DNA from: Actinomycetota bacterium
GTDB lineage: Bacteria > Actinomycetota > Thermoleophilia > Gaiellales > Gaiellaceae
DNA: 14,827 nt
Assembly (NCBI GenBank): GCA_005883365.1
Contig: VAXA01000010.1
Location: 1-14,827 of the forward strand
Direction of reading: 5' to 3'
Part shown: positions 1 through 6,169 of the stretch, in pieces
Layout: the number at the start of each line of letters is the position of its first letter
Numbering within the stretch: position 1 is the stretch's first letter
Notes under the pieces: generated by a model
The model's database searches: none
The model's input: only the letters and a program-made list of their open reading frames with translations
What the model was told of the DNA's origin: nothing
Translations under genes and position numbers: made by a program

Positions 1-518
1 TGCAGCCGCGCGTCGTAGGTGGCTGCGGCCGGGTCGAAGCCGTGCGGGCCGTCCGGATCGTGCGCGTGGCCGTGGTCGGCGCTCGCGACGAGCGCGACGC
101 GCCCCGGCAGCGCCGCGATCGCCTCGCCGAGGCGAAGGTGCTCCTCGAGCGGCCGGTCGCGCGCCGGCGAGACGACGACGATGCGCGGCGGCCGGAGGAA
201 CTCGAGCGGCACCTCCGTGCCCCAGTCGAGCGGGAACTCGGCCGTCGCCGGATCGTTCCCGCCGTACGAGACGCCGAGCACCGGCAGGGGCGCCTCGAGC
301 AGCGCGGCCACGACCTCGGCGTCCGTCTCCCACTCCCCCACGTTCCCGGCCGTGACGACGGCGAAGTGGCCGCCGACATGGACGGAATGCGGCGTCACGA
401 TCACCGCGACGTCGGGGGCGGCCGCTGCGAAGCGCCGTCCGAGCTCCTCCATCGCGGCCCGCAGCTCCGGCGCGAGATCGACCTCGCCGTGCGGGGCGAT
501 GCAGGCGTACACGATCAT
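1..518 (-). CDS. LigB-family extradiol dioxygenase-like protein (C-terminus outside window)
   Basis: The gene starts at ATG 518-516 and reads open to the left edge, giving 172 residues. The visible part fits the catalytic LigB superfamily (class III extradiol ring-cleavage dioxygenases and relatives), which use a non-haem metal to open catechol-like rings. Early histidines that could bind metal are in IAPHG (His10) and VTPHSVHVGGH (His44, His47, His51). A later ADHGHAH cluster (residues 147-153) sits where the family has its catalytic His. The third metal ligand, usually a Glu near the C-terminus, lies outside the window. Its ATG overlaps the stop of the nucleoside hydrolase gene as ATGA, so it is probably translationally coupled in one operon with it and ribokinase. 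No signal peptide is visible, so it is likely cytoplasmic. The substrate is unknown, and a Memo-like non-dioxygenase role is possible. Confidence 0.75.
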   Translation of the reverse strand, partial: MIVYACIAPHGEVDLAPELRAAMEELGRRFAAAAPDVAVIVTPHSVHVGGHFAVVTAGNVGEWETDAEVVAALLEAPLPVLGVSYGGNDPATAEFPLDWGTEVPLEFLRPPRIVVVSPARDRPLEEHLRLGEAIAALPGRVALVASADHGHAHDPDGPHGFDPAAATYDARL

Positions 519-1435
519 GGCAGCGACGCGATCCGCGACACGAGGAGCTCGAGGAACCGCTCCGCGTCGACGTCGACACCGACGTCGGCATTCGGTTCGC
601 GGCCGGTCACGCCGCGCAGGTCGACGACGGTGCGGCCGTCGCAGAGCTCCGAGCGCGTCTCGACGGCGACGTTCGCGTGGCGCGTCGTCACGAGCGTCGG
701 GTCGATAACGTGCGCGATCGCCATCGCGTCGTGGATCGGCGAGCCGCCGAAGCCGTAGGAACGCTCGTGGAATTGCTGGAAGAAGTCCGACAGCTCCGCG
801 ACGAAGCGGCCCGCGCGGCCGGTGCTGCGCAGGCGCTCCGCGTGCTCGCGCGTGAAGAGCGCCTTGTGCGTCACGTCGAGGCCGATCATCGTGATCGGGA
901 TCCCGCTGGCGAAGACCGCGGCTGCGGCCTCGGGATCGACGAAGGCGTTGAACTCCGCGGCCGGCGTGACGTTCCCCTCGCCGATCGCGCCGCCCATCCA
1001 GACGATGCGCTCGATGCGCTCGTGCACGTCCGGGTGCCGTTCGAGCAGGAGGGCGACGTTCGTGAGCGGCGCCGTCGGGACGAGGACCACGCCAGGCTCC
1101 ATCAGCTCCGCGAGGAAATCGGCTGCGGGCCCACCGACGGGCCGCGACGAGGGCTCGTGCAGCTCCGGGCCGTCAAGGCCGGTCTCGCCATGCACGTGCG
1201 CTGCGGTGCGGAGCTCGCGGCGGAGCGGCGCCTCCGCCCCGGCGGCGACCGGGATGTCGCTGCGGCCGGCGATCTCGAGCGTGACGAGCGCGTTGCGGGT
1301 CGTCTTGTCGAGCGTCTGGTTGCCCGCCACGGTCGTGACGCCGGTCAGCTCGACCTCCGGCGAGGCGAGCGCGAGGAGGATCGCGATGGCGTCGTCGTGG
1401 CCGGGATCGCAGTCGATCACGATCTTGGTGCTCAC
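515..1435 (-). CDS. Inosine-uridine-type nucleoside hydrolase
   Basis: This 306-residue protein has the usual length of IUNH nucleoside hydrolases, which split ribonucleosides into free base and ribose. The N-terminal calcium-binding signature DCDPGHDDA is present with Asp8, Asp10, Asp14 and Asp15. Other family landmarks are PTAPLTN (121-126), AEFNAFVDPEA (160-170), and GGSPIHDA, where His235 and Asp236 match the catalytic acid and last calcium ligand of the Crithidia enzyme. The start is GTG at 1435-1433. It overlaps the ribokinase stop as GTGA, and its own TGA overlaps the LigB-like ATG. The position directly after ribokinase suggests that the ribose it releases is phosphorylated by its neighbour. 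Base preference (purine, pyrimidine or both) cannot be read from the sequence. No export signal is visible, so it likely acts on intracellular nucleosides. Confidence 0.92.
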   Translation of the reverse strand: MSTKIVIDCDPGHDDAIAILLALASPEVELTGVTTVAGNQTLDKTTRNALVTLEIAGRSDIPVAAGAEAPLRRELRTAAHVHGETGLDGPELHEPSSRPVGGPAADFLAELMEPGVVLVPTAPLTNVALLLERHPDVHERIERIVWMGGAIGEGNVTPAAEFNAFVDPEAAAAVFASGIPITMIGLDVTHKALFTREHAERLRSTGRAGRFVAELSDFFQQFHERSYGFGGSPIHDAMAIAHVIDPTLVTTRHANVAVETRSELCDGRTVVDLRGVTGREPNADVGVDVDAERFLELLVSRIASLP

Positions 1436-2247
1436 AGGAGCGCGTCCACCTCCTCGGCAGTCGGCAGCGAGGTCTGCGCGCCGAAGCGCGAGGCCGCCAG
1501 GGCGCCCGCGGCGCAGGCCCGCCGCAGGGACTCGTCGGGCGAGCGCCCTTCCAGTAGCGAGACGACGAGACAGGCGGTGAACGCGTCGCCGGCGGCCGTA
1601 CCGTCGACCGCCTCGACCGCCGGCGGCTCCGCCCGTGCCACTTCCTGTCCGTCCTCGAGGAGGACCGCGCCCTCCGCGCCGAGCGTGAGGCAGACGAGGC
1701 CCGGTCGCTCTCCAAGCGCTTCGAGCTCGAGCCGGTTCACGATCGTCAGCTCGGCCGCGGGAGCGCCGTCCCGCGCCGGCGCGGCATTGAGGAAGAACCG
1801 CGGCGCGAGCTCGCCTGCCCGCGCGACGGTCTCGGCCGGGATCTCCTGCTGACAGAGAACCGCGTCGGCCTCACCCAGAGCGAGATCGTCGGGCCGCAGC
1901 TCCGCATTCGCACCGGATGCGACGACGATGGTCGTCTCCCCCGCCGCATCCACGGTGACGAGCGCGATCCCGGTCGGGGTGTTCTTGACGAGCCAGCGCT
2001 CCTCGACCGCAGCTTCGTGTAGCCCGGCGAGCGCCTCAACCGCGACCTCGTCGCGTCCGACGCAGCCGACCATCGCGACCTCGGCCCCGAGCCGCGCGGC
2101 CGCGACCGCCTGGTTTGCCCCCTTGCCGCCGGGGAGGCGGGAGAAGCGCGCGCCGCTCACCGTCTCGCCCGGGCGCGGCAACCGCTCGGCCCGCACGACG
2201 AGGTCGAGGTTGATCGAGCCGACGACGGTAAGGCGAGGACGCGACAC
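1432..2247 (-). CDS. rbsK: Ribokinase (PfkB family sugar kinase)
   Basis: This 271-residue PfkB-family kinase should phosphorylate ribose to ribose-5-phosphate with ATP. The N-terminal substrate motif GSINLDLV (10-17) and the GGKGANQA motif (40-47) are typical of ribokinase. An NAAPAR segment (154-159) matches the ribokinase NPAPA region. The catalytic block near the C-terminus reads DGTAAGDAF with Asp221 as the expected base; the usual form is DTTGAGD, so two positions of the anion hole differ. It is about 30 residues shorter than E. coli RbsK. GTG 2247 is the only in-frame start, because a TAG lies 12 bases upstream. A TAGGCT hexamer ends six bases before the GTG, suggesting a leaderless mRNA. 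It is the first gene of the operon with nucleoside hydrolase. Another PfkB sugar kinase specificity is possible but less likely given this neighbour. Confidence 0.85.
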   Translation of the reverse strand: MSRPRLTVVGSINLDLVVRAERLPRPGETVSGARFSRLPGGKGANQAVAAARLGAEVAMVGCVGRDEVAVEALAGLHEAAVEERWLVKNTPTGIALVTVDAAGETTIVVASGANAELRPDDLALGEADAVLCQQEIPAETVARAGELAPRFFLNAAPARDGAPAAELTIVNRLELEALGERPGLVCLTLGAEGAVLLEDGQEVARAEPPAVEAVDGTAAGDAFTACLVVSLLEGRSPDESLRRACAAGALAASRFGAQTSLPTAEEVDALL

Positions 2248-2253
2248 AGTGCG

Positions 2254-2259
2254 AGCCTA
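2254..2259 (-). promoter_or_regulatory. Putative -10 element of the ribokinase operon (leaderless)
   Basis: On the minus strand TAGGCT is followed by six bases and then the GTG start of ribokinase. This is the spacing expected if transcription starts at the first base of the start codon. It fits the actinobacterial TANNNT -10 pattern. No convincing -35 is visible. A purine-rich GGGAGGAG (2264-2271) lies upstream, but 14 bases separate the purine run from the GTG, which is long for a ribosome binding site. Confidence 0.45.
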
Positions 2260-2263
2260 GACT
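2258..2263 (+). promoter_or_regulatory. Putative -10 element of the cupin operon (leaderless)
   Basis: TAGACT is followed by eight bases and the ATG at 2272. There is no Shine-Dalgarno sequence on the plus strand here; the gap reads CTCCTCCC. Transcription would begin at or within about two bases of the ATG. The hexamer overlaps the minus-strand TAGGCT by two bases around a shared CTAG, so the two promoters face outward from the same ten bases. No clear -35 is seen. Confidence 0.5.
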
Positions 2264-2271
2264 CCTCCCAC

Positions 2272-3225
2272 ATGACGGTCGCGCACTGGGACGAGGTCGA
2301 GAGCCGACGCAACGCGAAGGGCGAGATGGACGCGACGTGGCAGCGGCTCGGCGACGCCGCCGGCACGCGCGGCGTGGGCGTCAACCGCGTCCGCATCGAG
2401 CCCGGCAAGCTGCCGACGCCGCCGCATTCGCACGGCGCGTCCGAGGAGCTCTTCTTCGTCCTCGCCGGCTCGGGGCTCGCCTGGCAGGACGGTGACGTAC
2501 ACGAGGTGCGGCCGCTCGACTGTGTCATCCAGCGCCCGGACCACTTCGAGCACACGTTCGTGGCGGGCCCCGATGGGCTCGAGTACCTCGTCTTCGGCAC
2601 CCGCCACCCGACGGAGATCGGCTGGCTCCCCCGCTCGCGCGCCATCCGCATCGGCTGGCCCTGGGTCGAGGGCCGCGACGACGACCCGTGGGACGTCGAG
2701 GCCGGCGTGCCTCCACTAGAGGTGGGAGAGCCGAAGCCGCGGCCGGAGAACATCAAGAACGTCTCGGAAGTCGAGCGTGAGACCTTTGGCAACCAGACCT
2801 TCGCGTACTTCACCCCGACGGGCACGACCGACCTCGCCGGCTTGGCCTGGGAGCAGCTCACGCCCGGGAAGATGGGCTCGGTTCCTCATTGCCACTCCGA
2901 GGAGGAGGAGATCTTCGTCATCCTCGACGGCGCCGCGACCCTGCATCTCTGGCCTTCGCCGGACAAGGTCGAGCGCGGCGGCGCGCAGCGCGAGGAGCAT
3001 TCGCTCCGCCCCGGGCACCTCGTGGCGCGTCCGCCGGGGACGGGTGTCTCACACCACTTCGTCGCCGGCCCCGACGGCTGCACCATGCTCGTCTACGGCA
3101 CGCGTAGGCCGAACGACATGTGCTTCTACCCGCGCTCGAACAAGATCGCGTGGCGCGGGCTCGGCGTGATGGGCCGCGTCGAGCACCTCGGCTACTTCGA
3201 CGGCGAGCCGATGGACGACGACTGA
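2272..3225 (+). CDS. Double-cupin domain protein of unknown substrate
   Basis: This 317-residue protein is built from two cupin barrels. The first carries PPHSHGASEE with His52, His54 and Glu58 or 59, and a later His94. The second carries PHCHSEEEE with His206, His208 and Glu212, and His261 or 262. Both halves therefore look able to bind a metal. Each barrel is followed by a similar stretch: FVAGPDG, then GTR, then PRS (97-122 and 264-289), showing internal duplication. The overall layout resembles bicupin enzymes and sugar- or aromatic-binding cupins, but no catalytic class can be assigned. No signal peptide or membrane segment is seen. The ATG at 2272 follows a TAGACT hexamer with no ribosome site. 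The stop overlaps the next start as TGATG, so it is probably co-translated with the TfoX-like gene. Confidence 0.85.
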   Translation: MTVAHWDEVESRRNAKGEMDATWQRLGDAAGTRGVGVNRVRIEPGKLPTPPHSHGASEELFFVLAGSGLAWQDGDVHEVRPLDCVIQRPDHFEHTFVAGPDGLEYLVFGTRHPTEIGWLPRSRAIRIGWPWVEGRDDDPWDVEAGVPPLEVGEPKPRPENIKNVSEVERETFGNQTFAYFTPTGTTDLAGLAWEQLTPGKMGSVPHCHSEEEEIFVILDGAATLHLWPSPDKVERGGAQREEHSLRPGHLVARPPGTGVSHHFVAGPDGCTMLVYGTRRPNDMCFYPRSNKIAWRGLGVMGRVEHLGYFDGEPMDDD

Positions 3226-3557
3226 TGGCCTACGACGAGGAGCTCGCCGGCCGGCTGCGGGCGCTCCTCGGCGACCGGGCCGGCCTGACGGAGAAGAAGA
3301 TGTTCGACGGGCTCGCGTTCCTGATCGGCGGCAACATGGCGATCGCCGCGAGCGGCGAGGGCGGGATCCTCGTCCGTGTCGATCCCGAGCAGTCCGACGA
3401 GCTCGTCGCGACGACTCCCGCCGTGCCGATGGAGATGCGGGGCCGACAGACGGCCGGCTGGCTCCGCGTCGATACGGCCGACGTCGCCGACGACGCCGCG
3501 CTGGGCGAGTGGGTGGAGCGAGGTACCGCCTACGCCGCCTCGCTGCCGGCGAAATAG
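3225..3557 (+). CDS. TfoX N-terminal domain protein
   Basis: This is a 110-residue protein starting at the ATG that overlaps the cupin stop (TGATG). Residues 23-43, with EKKMFDGLAFLIGGNMAIAA, match the conserved core of the TfoX/Sxy N-terminal domain. In gammaproteobacteria that domain belongs to a competence regulator. Stand-alone copies like this one are common in actinobacteria, where their role is not established, so the family name should not be read as evidence for competence. No C-terminal TfoX domain is present, and the protein is complete for the N-domain type. The same frame is open upstream, but that extension lies inside the cupin gene and is not credible. The gene ends three bases before the convergent rnj stop. 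Confidence 0.85.
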   Translation: MAYDEELAGRLRALLGDRAGLTEKKMFDGLAFLIGGNMAIAASGEGGILVRVDPEQSDELVATTPAVPMEMRGRQTAGWLRVDTADVADDAALGEWVERGTAYAASLPAK

Positions 3558-3560
3558 CGG

Positions 3561-5219
3561 CTAGACCTCGACGATCACGGGCAGCACCATCGGCCGGCGC
3601 CGCGTCCGGTCGTAGACGATGCCGCCGAGCGCGTCGTGCAGGTGCTCCTGCAGGAGCTTGATCTCGGTCACGTCGTCACCGATCAACTCGGCGAGAACCC
3701 GCGACGCCTCGTCCCGCAGCTCGTCGAGTAGCGGCTCGGCCCCTTCGCCGAAGCCGCGCGCGATCAGCTCCGGCGCAGCCGTCAGGCCGCCGCCGTCCTG
3801 CGCGGCGAGCGTCGCGACGACGATGAGGATGCCGTCCTCCGAGAGCTTCCGCCGGTCGCGCAGAGCCACGTCGTGCACGTCGCCCACGCCGAGGCCGTCG
3901 ACGAACGTCATGCCCGCCTGCACCTCGCCCACGATCGCCGCCACGCCGTCGCGCAGCTCGACCACGGTGCCGTTCTCCGCCATCACGATCCGGTCCTCGG
4001 GAACGCCGCCCTCGCGCGCGAGCTGGGCGTGCGCCGCAAGCATCCGGAACTCTCCGTGCATCGGCATCACAGCCTTCGGGCGCACGAGGCCGATGATCGT
4101 CCGCAGCTCCTCGGCCTTCCCGTGGCCGGAGACGTGCACGGGCGCGTTGTCCTCGTGCAGCACCTCCGCGCCCATCTTCACGAGCCGGTTGATCGCATCG
4201 TGGACGCGCAGCTCGTTGCCGGGAATCGGCTTCGCCGAGATGATCACCGTGTCACCCGCCTCGACCCGGACGGCGGGATGGTCGTTGTACGCGATCCGCG
4301 TCATGGCCGACATCGGCTCGCCCTGGCTGCCGGTGCAGAGGATCAACTGCTCGCCACGCGGCAGCTCGGCGAGCTCGTGGGGCCGCAGGATCGCGTCCTC
4401 CGGGACGTCCATATAGCCGAGGCTGCGCGCGATGTTCCCGTTCTTGCGCATCGAGCGGCCGACGAAGGCGACCTTACGCCCGCAGTCGAGGCCGACGTCC
4501 GCCGCCTGCTGCATCCGGTGGACGTTCGAGGCGAAGGAGGAGACGAGGATCCGGCCCTCGCGGCTCGGGAAGATCTGGCGGAACGCCTCGCCGACGACCC
4601 GCTCCGACTCGGTGACGCCGGCCCGCTCGGCGTTCGTGGAGTCCCCGAGCAGGAGGTCGACGCCGAGGCTGCCGACCTCCGCCAGCCGCCCGACGTCGGT
4701 GCGCTGGCCGTCGACGGGCGTGTGGTCGAGCTTGTAGTCGCCGGTGTGGACGCAGCGGCCGCCCGGCGTCTCGAGCACGACCGCGGCCGAGTCGGGGATC
4801 GAGTGCGCCATCCGCACGAACTCGAGCCGGAAGGGACCGAGGTCGACGGGATCGTCGCCAGGCGCCAGTTCCCGCAGCTCCGCGACCCGCAGCAGCCCGT
4901 GCTCGTCGAGCTTCGACTTGACGAGCGCGAGCGTGAGCCGCGTCGCGAGCACGAGCGGCACGCGCACCTCGCGCATCAGGTACGGGAGGGCGCCGACATG
5001 ATCCTCGTGCCCGTGCGTGAGCACGACGGCGCGCACCATCTCCTCCCGATCGCGGAGATACGAGAAATCCGGCAGGACGAGGTCGACGCCGAGGTGCTCG
5101 TCCCGCGGGAATGCGAGCCCGGCGTCGACGACGACGATCGCACCGTCCGCCTCGTAGACGGTCATGTTCTTGCCGACCTCGCCGAGGCCGCCCATCGGGA
5201 TGATGCGGCAGACGCCCAT
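3561..5219 (-). CDS. rnj: Ribonuclease J (metallo-beta-lactamase RNase)
   Basis: This 552-residue protein has the usual RNase J length. RNase J processes and degrades mRNA and matures rRNA by endonuclease and 5'-to-3' exonuclease action. The metallo-beta-lactamase zinc motif THGHEDH has His69, His71, Asp73 and His74. Further ligands are His139 in MAHSIPDS, Asp161 in HTGDYK and His388 in MPMHGE. The beta-CASP part includes SSFASNVHRMQ (227-237) and VHVSGHGKAEE (362-371). A C-terminal domain follows to residue 552. The frame is open upstream, but ATG 5219 is chosen because family homology begins at MGVCRIIPMGGLGEVGKN and a TAGACT -10-like site lies just before it. It is the last gene of the minus-strand cluster. 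A dapA-rnj neighbourhood is common in actinobacteria; here an AraC-DinB gene lies between the two. Confidence 0.96.
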   Translation of the reverse strand: MGVCRIIPMGGLGEVGKNMTVYEADGAIVVVDAGLAFPRDEHLGVDLVLPDFSYLRDREEMVRAVVLTHGHEDHVGALPYLMREVRVPLVLATRLTLALVKSKLDEHGLLRVAELRELAPGDDPVDLGPFRLEFVRMAHSIPDSAAVVLETPGGRCVHTGDYKLDHTPVDGQRTDVGRLAEVGSLGVDLLLGDSTNAERAGVTESERVVGEAFRQIFPSREGRILVSSFASNVHRMQQAADVGLDCGRKVAFVGRSMRKNGNIARSLGYMDVPEDAILRPHELAELPRGEQLILCTGSQGEPMSAMTRIAYNDHPAVRVEAGDTVIISAKPIPGNELRVHDAINRLVKMGAEVLHEDNAPVHVSGHGKAEELRTIIGLVRPKAVMPMHGEFRMLAAHAQLAREGGVPEDRIVMAENGTVVELRDGVAAIVGEVQAGMTFVDGLGVGDVHDVALRDRRKLSEDGILIVVATLAAQDGGGLTAAPELIARGFGEGAEPLLDELRDEASRVLAELIGDDVTEIKLLQEHLHDALGGIVYDRTRRRPMVLPVIVEV

Positions 5220-5227
5220 CGGCGCGG

Positions 5228-5233
5228 AGTCTA
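5228..5233 (-). promoter_or_regulatory. Putative leaderless -10 element of rnj, overlapping the upstream stop codon
   Basis: Minus-strand TAGACT is followed by eight bases and ATG 5219. Its first three bases are the TAG stop of the AraC-DinB gene. No Shine-Dalgarno sequence occurs in the eleven bases between stop and start (they end CCGCGCCG). The hexamer and spacing are identical to those of the double-cupin gene at 2258. rnj could thus be transcribed separately from the regulator upstream. Confidence 0.45.
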
Positions 5234-6118
5234 TGCGCGGTCGCTGCGCTCCCAGCCGAGAGGGTCGGCGTGCTCGACCTCGACGCCGTGCCGTTGTAGT
5301 GCTTCGAGGACGAGATGACGCCGGTGCGCCGACCACGTGAGGACGTGCGCCGCCATGCCGCCGTACGTGAACGACTCGGGCGGCTCGCACGTCGCGTCGA
5401 CGAACGCCGTGTCCCACGCGCCGCGCGCCCGGGCGTCGCGGACGATCTGCGTGAACGCCGGACCGGCCTCGCCGAGCCGCTTGCGCAGGCACTCGGGCGA
5501 GCCCTCCCGCCGCTCCGGCATCGGCCGGCCCTCGACCGCGGCCGTCCACATCTCCTTGCTCCAGACAAGCCGCTCGAGCATCGAGCCGATCGTCTCTTCC
5601 TCCACGTCGAGCGGCTCCGCGAGCGTGTCCGCTGGGAGTTCCTCGGCGGCGTCGAGCAGGCGGCCCGTGAGCCACAGGTCATGTTCCAGCAGGCGATCCG
5701 TGAGGTCCATCGTCTCGCTCCTCTCTCCGCCGGCGACGAGCAGTGCCCCCGGCGGGTGGAAGTGGATGCCGTTCGGTGAGGGCAGCCGGAACGGAAGACC
5801 GCTCCCGGCGAATGCGCTCGGCGCGATGCCGTACGCCCGCCGAAAGGCGCGGGCGAACGCCTCCGGGGAGAGGTAGCCGCCCTCGAGCGCCGCCTCCCCC
5901 ACGCCGGCGCCGCCGGCGAGTGAGTGTGCGGCCCGCTCGAGCAGGAGCCGGCGGCGGAACGCGCCCGGCGTCTCGTCGAGCGCGCCGGCGACGATTCGGT
6001 CGAAGTGGAAGCGGCTGACGTGCACGCGCGCCGCGACCTCCTCGCCGCTCCCGCCGGTCTCGACGCTCTCCACGAGCGCGTCGAGGAGACCCCTCAGCCC
6101 GTCCCGCGCGATGCCCAT
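5231..6118 (-). CDS. AraC-type HTH and DinB-like fusion protein
   Basis: This 295-residue protein has an N-terminal AraC-type double helix-turn-helix (about 10-105). Its hallmarks are VHVSRFHFDRIV in the first helix pair and GGYLSPEAFARAFRRAYGIA in the second. A linker (about 106-138) leads to a helical DinB/YfiT-like domain (about 138-285) with His146 in LEHDLW and His258, His265 and His268 in AAHVLTWSAHRRH. DinB-like domains often bind a metal through three histidines and in some cases carry thiol-transferase activity. Here the usual His-x3-His pair is not clearly intact, so the domain may only sense a ligand. ATG 6118 gives an HTH of ordinary length; no ribosome site is evident. It lies 51 bases after dapA and just ahead of rnj. 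A likely role is a ligand-responsive regulator, but its targets are unknown. Confidence 0.82.
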   Translation of the reverse strand: MGIARDGLRGLLDALVESVETGGSGEEVAARVHVSRFHFDRIVAGALDETPGAFRRRLLLERAAHSLAGGAGVGEAALEGGYLSPEAFARAFRRAYGIAPSAFAGSGLPFRLPSPNGIHFHPPGALLVAGGERSETMDLTDRLLEHDLWLTGRLLDAAEELPADTLAEPLDVEEETIGSMLERLVWSKEMWTAAVEGRPMPERREGSPECLRKRLGEAGPAFTQIVRDARARGAWDTAFVDATCEPPESFTYGGMAAHVLTWSAHRRHLVLEALQRHGVEVEHADPLGWERSDRA

Positions 6119-6131
6119 GCCGCGATCTTGC

Positions 6132-6146
6132 CGCGGCTCCGCCGCG
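6132..6146. repeat. Short GC-rich hairpin in the dapA/araC-dinB gap
   Basis: CGCGGC and GCCGCG form a 6-bp stem around a 3-base loop in the 51-base gap after dapA. There is no T-run on the minus-strand side, so it is a poor candidate for an intrinsic terminator. It may be chance in such GC-rich DNA. Confidence 0.25.
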
Positions 6147-6169
6147 CACGCCTGGCAGTTCTTGCTGTC

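Noticed and set aside
677..1852. A 391-codon plus-strand open frame opposite nucleoside hydrolase and ribokinase
   Set aside because: No recognisable motif; the opposite-strand genes have full catalytic signatures.
3225..3557. Natural competence function from the TfoX name
   Set aside because: Only the N-terminal domain is present and no competence genes lie nearby; the name reflects a domain match alone.
3873..5318. A 481-codon open frame on the plus strand opposite rnj
   Set aside because: Its product is Arg/Asp/Val/His-rich low-complexity sequence with no family features, and it mirrors a certain RNase J gene. Such antisense frames are expected in GC-rich DNA.
5220..5675. N-terminal extension of RNase J by about 150 residues
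   Set aside because: The extension lies in another frame of the AraC-DinB gene and is Arg/Gly/Ala-rich. Homology starts exactly at ATG 5219.
6132..6146. Intrinsic terminator after dapA
   Set aside because: The stem is only 6 bp and no T-run follows on the minus strand.
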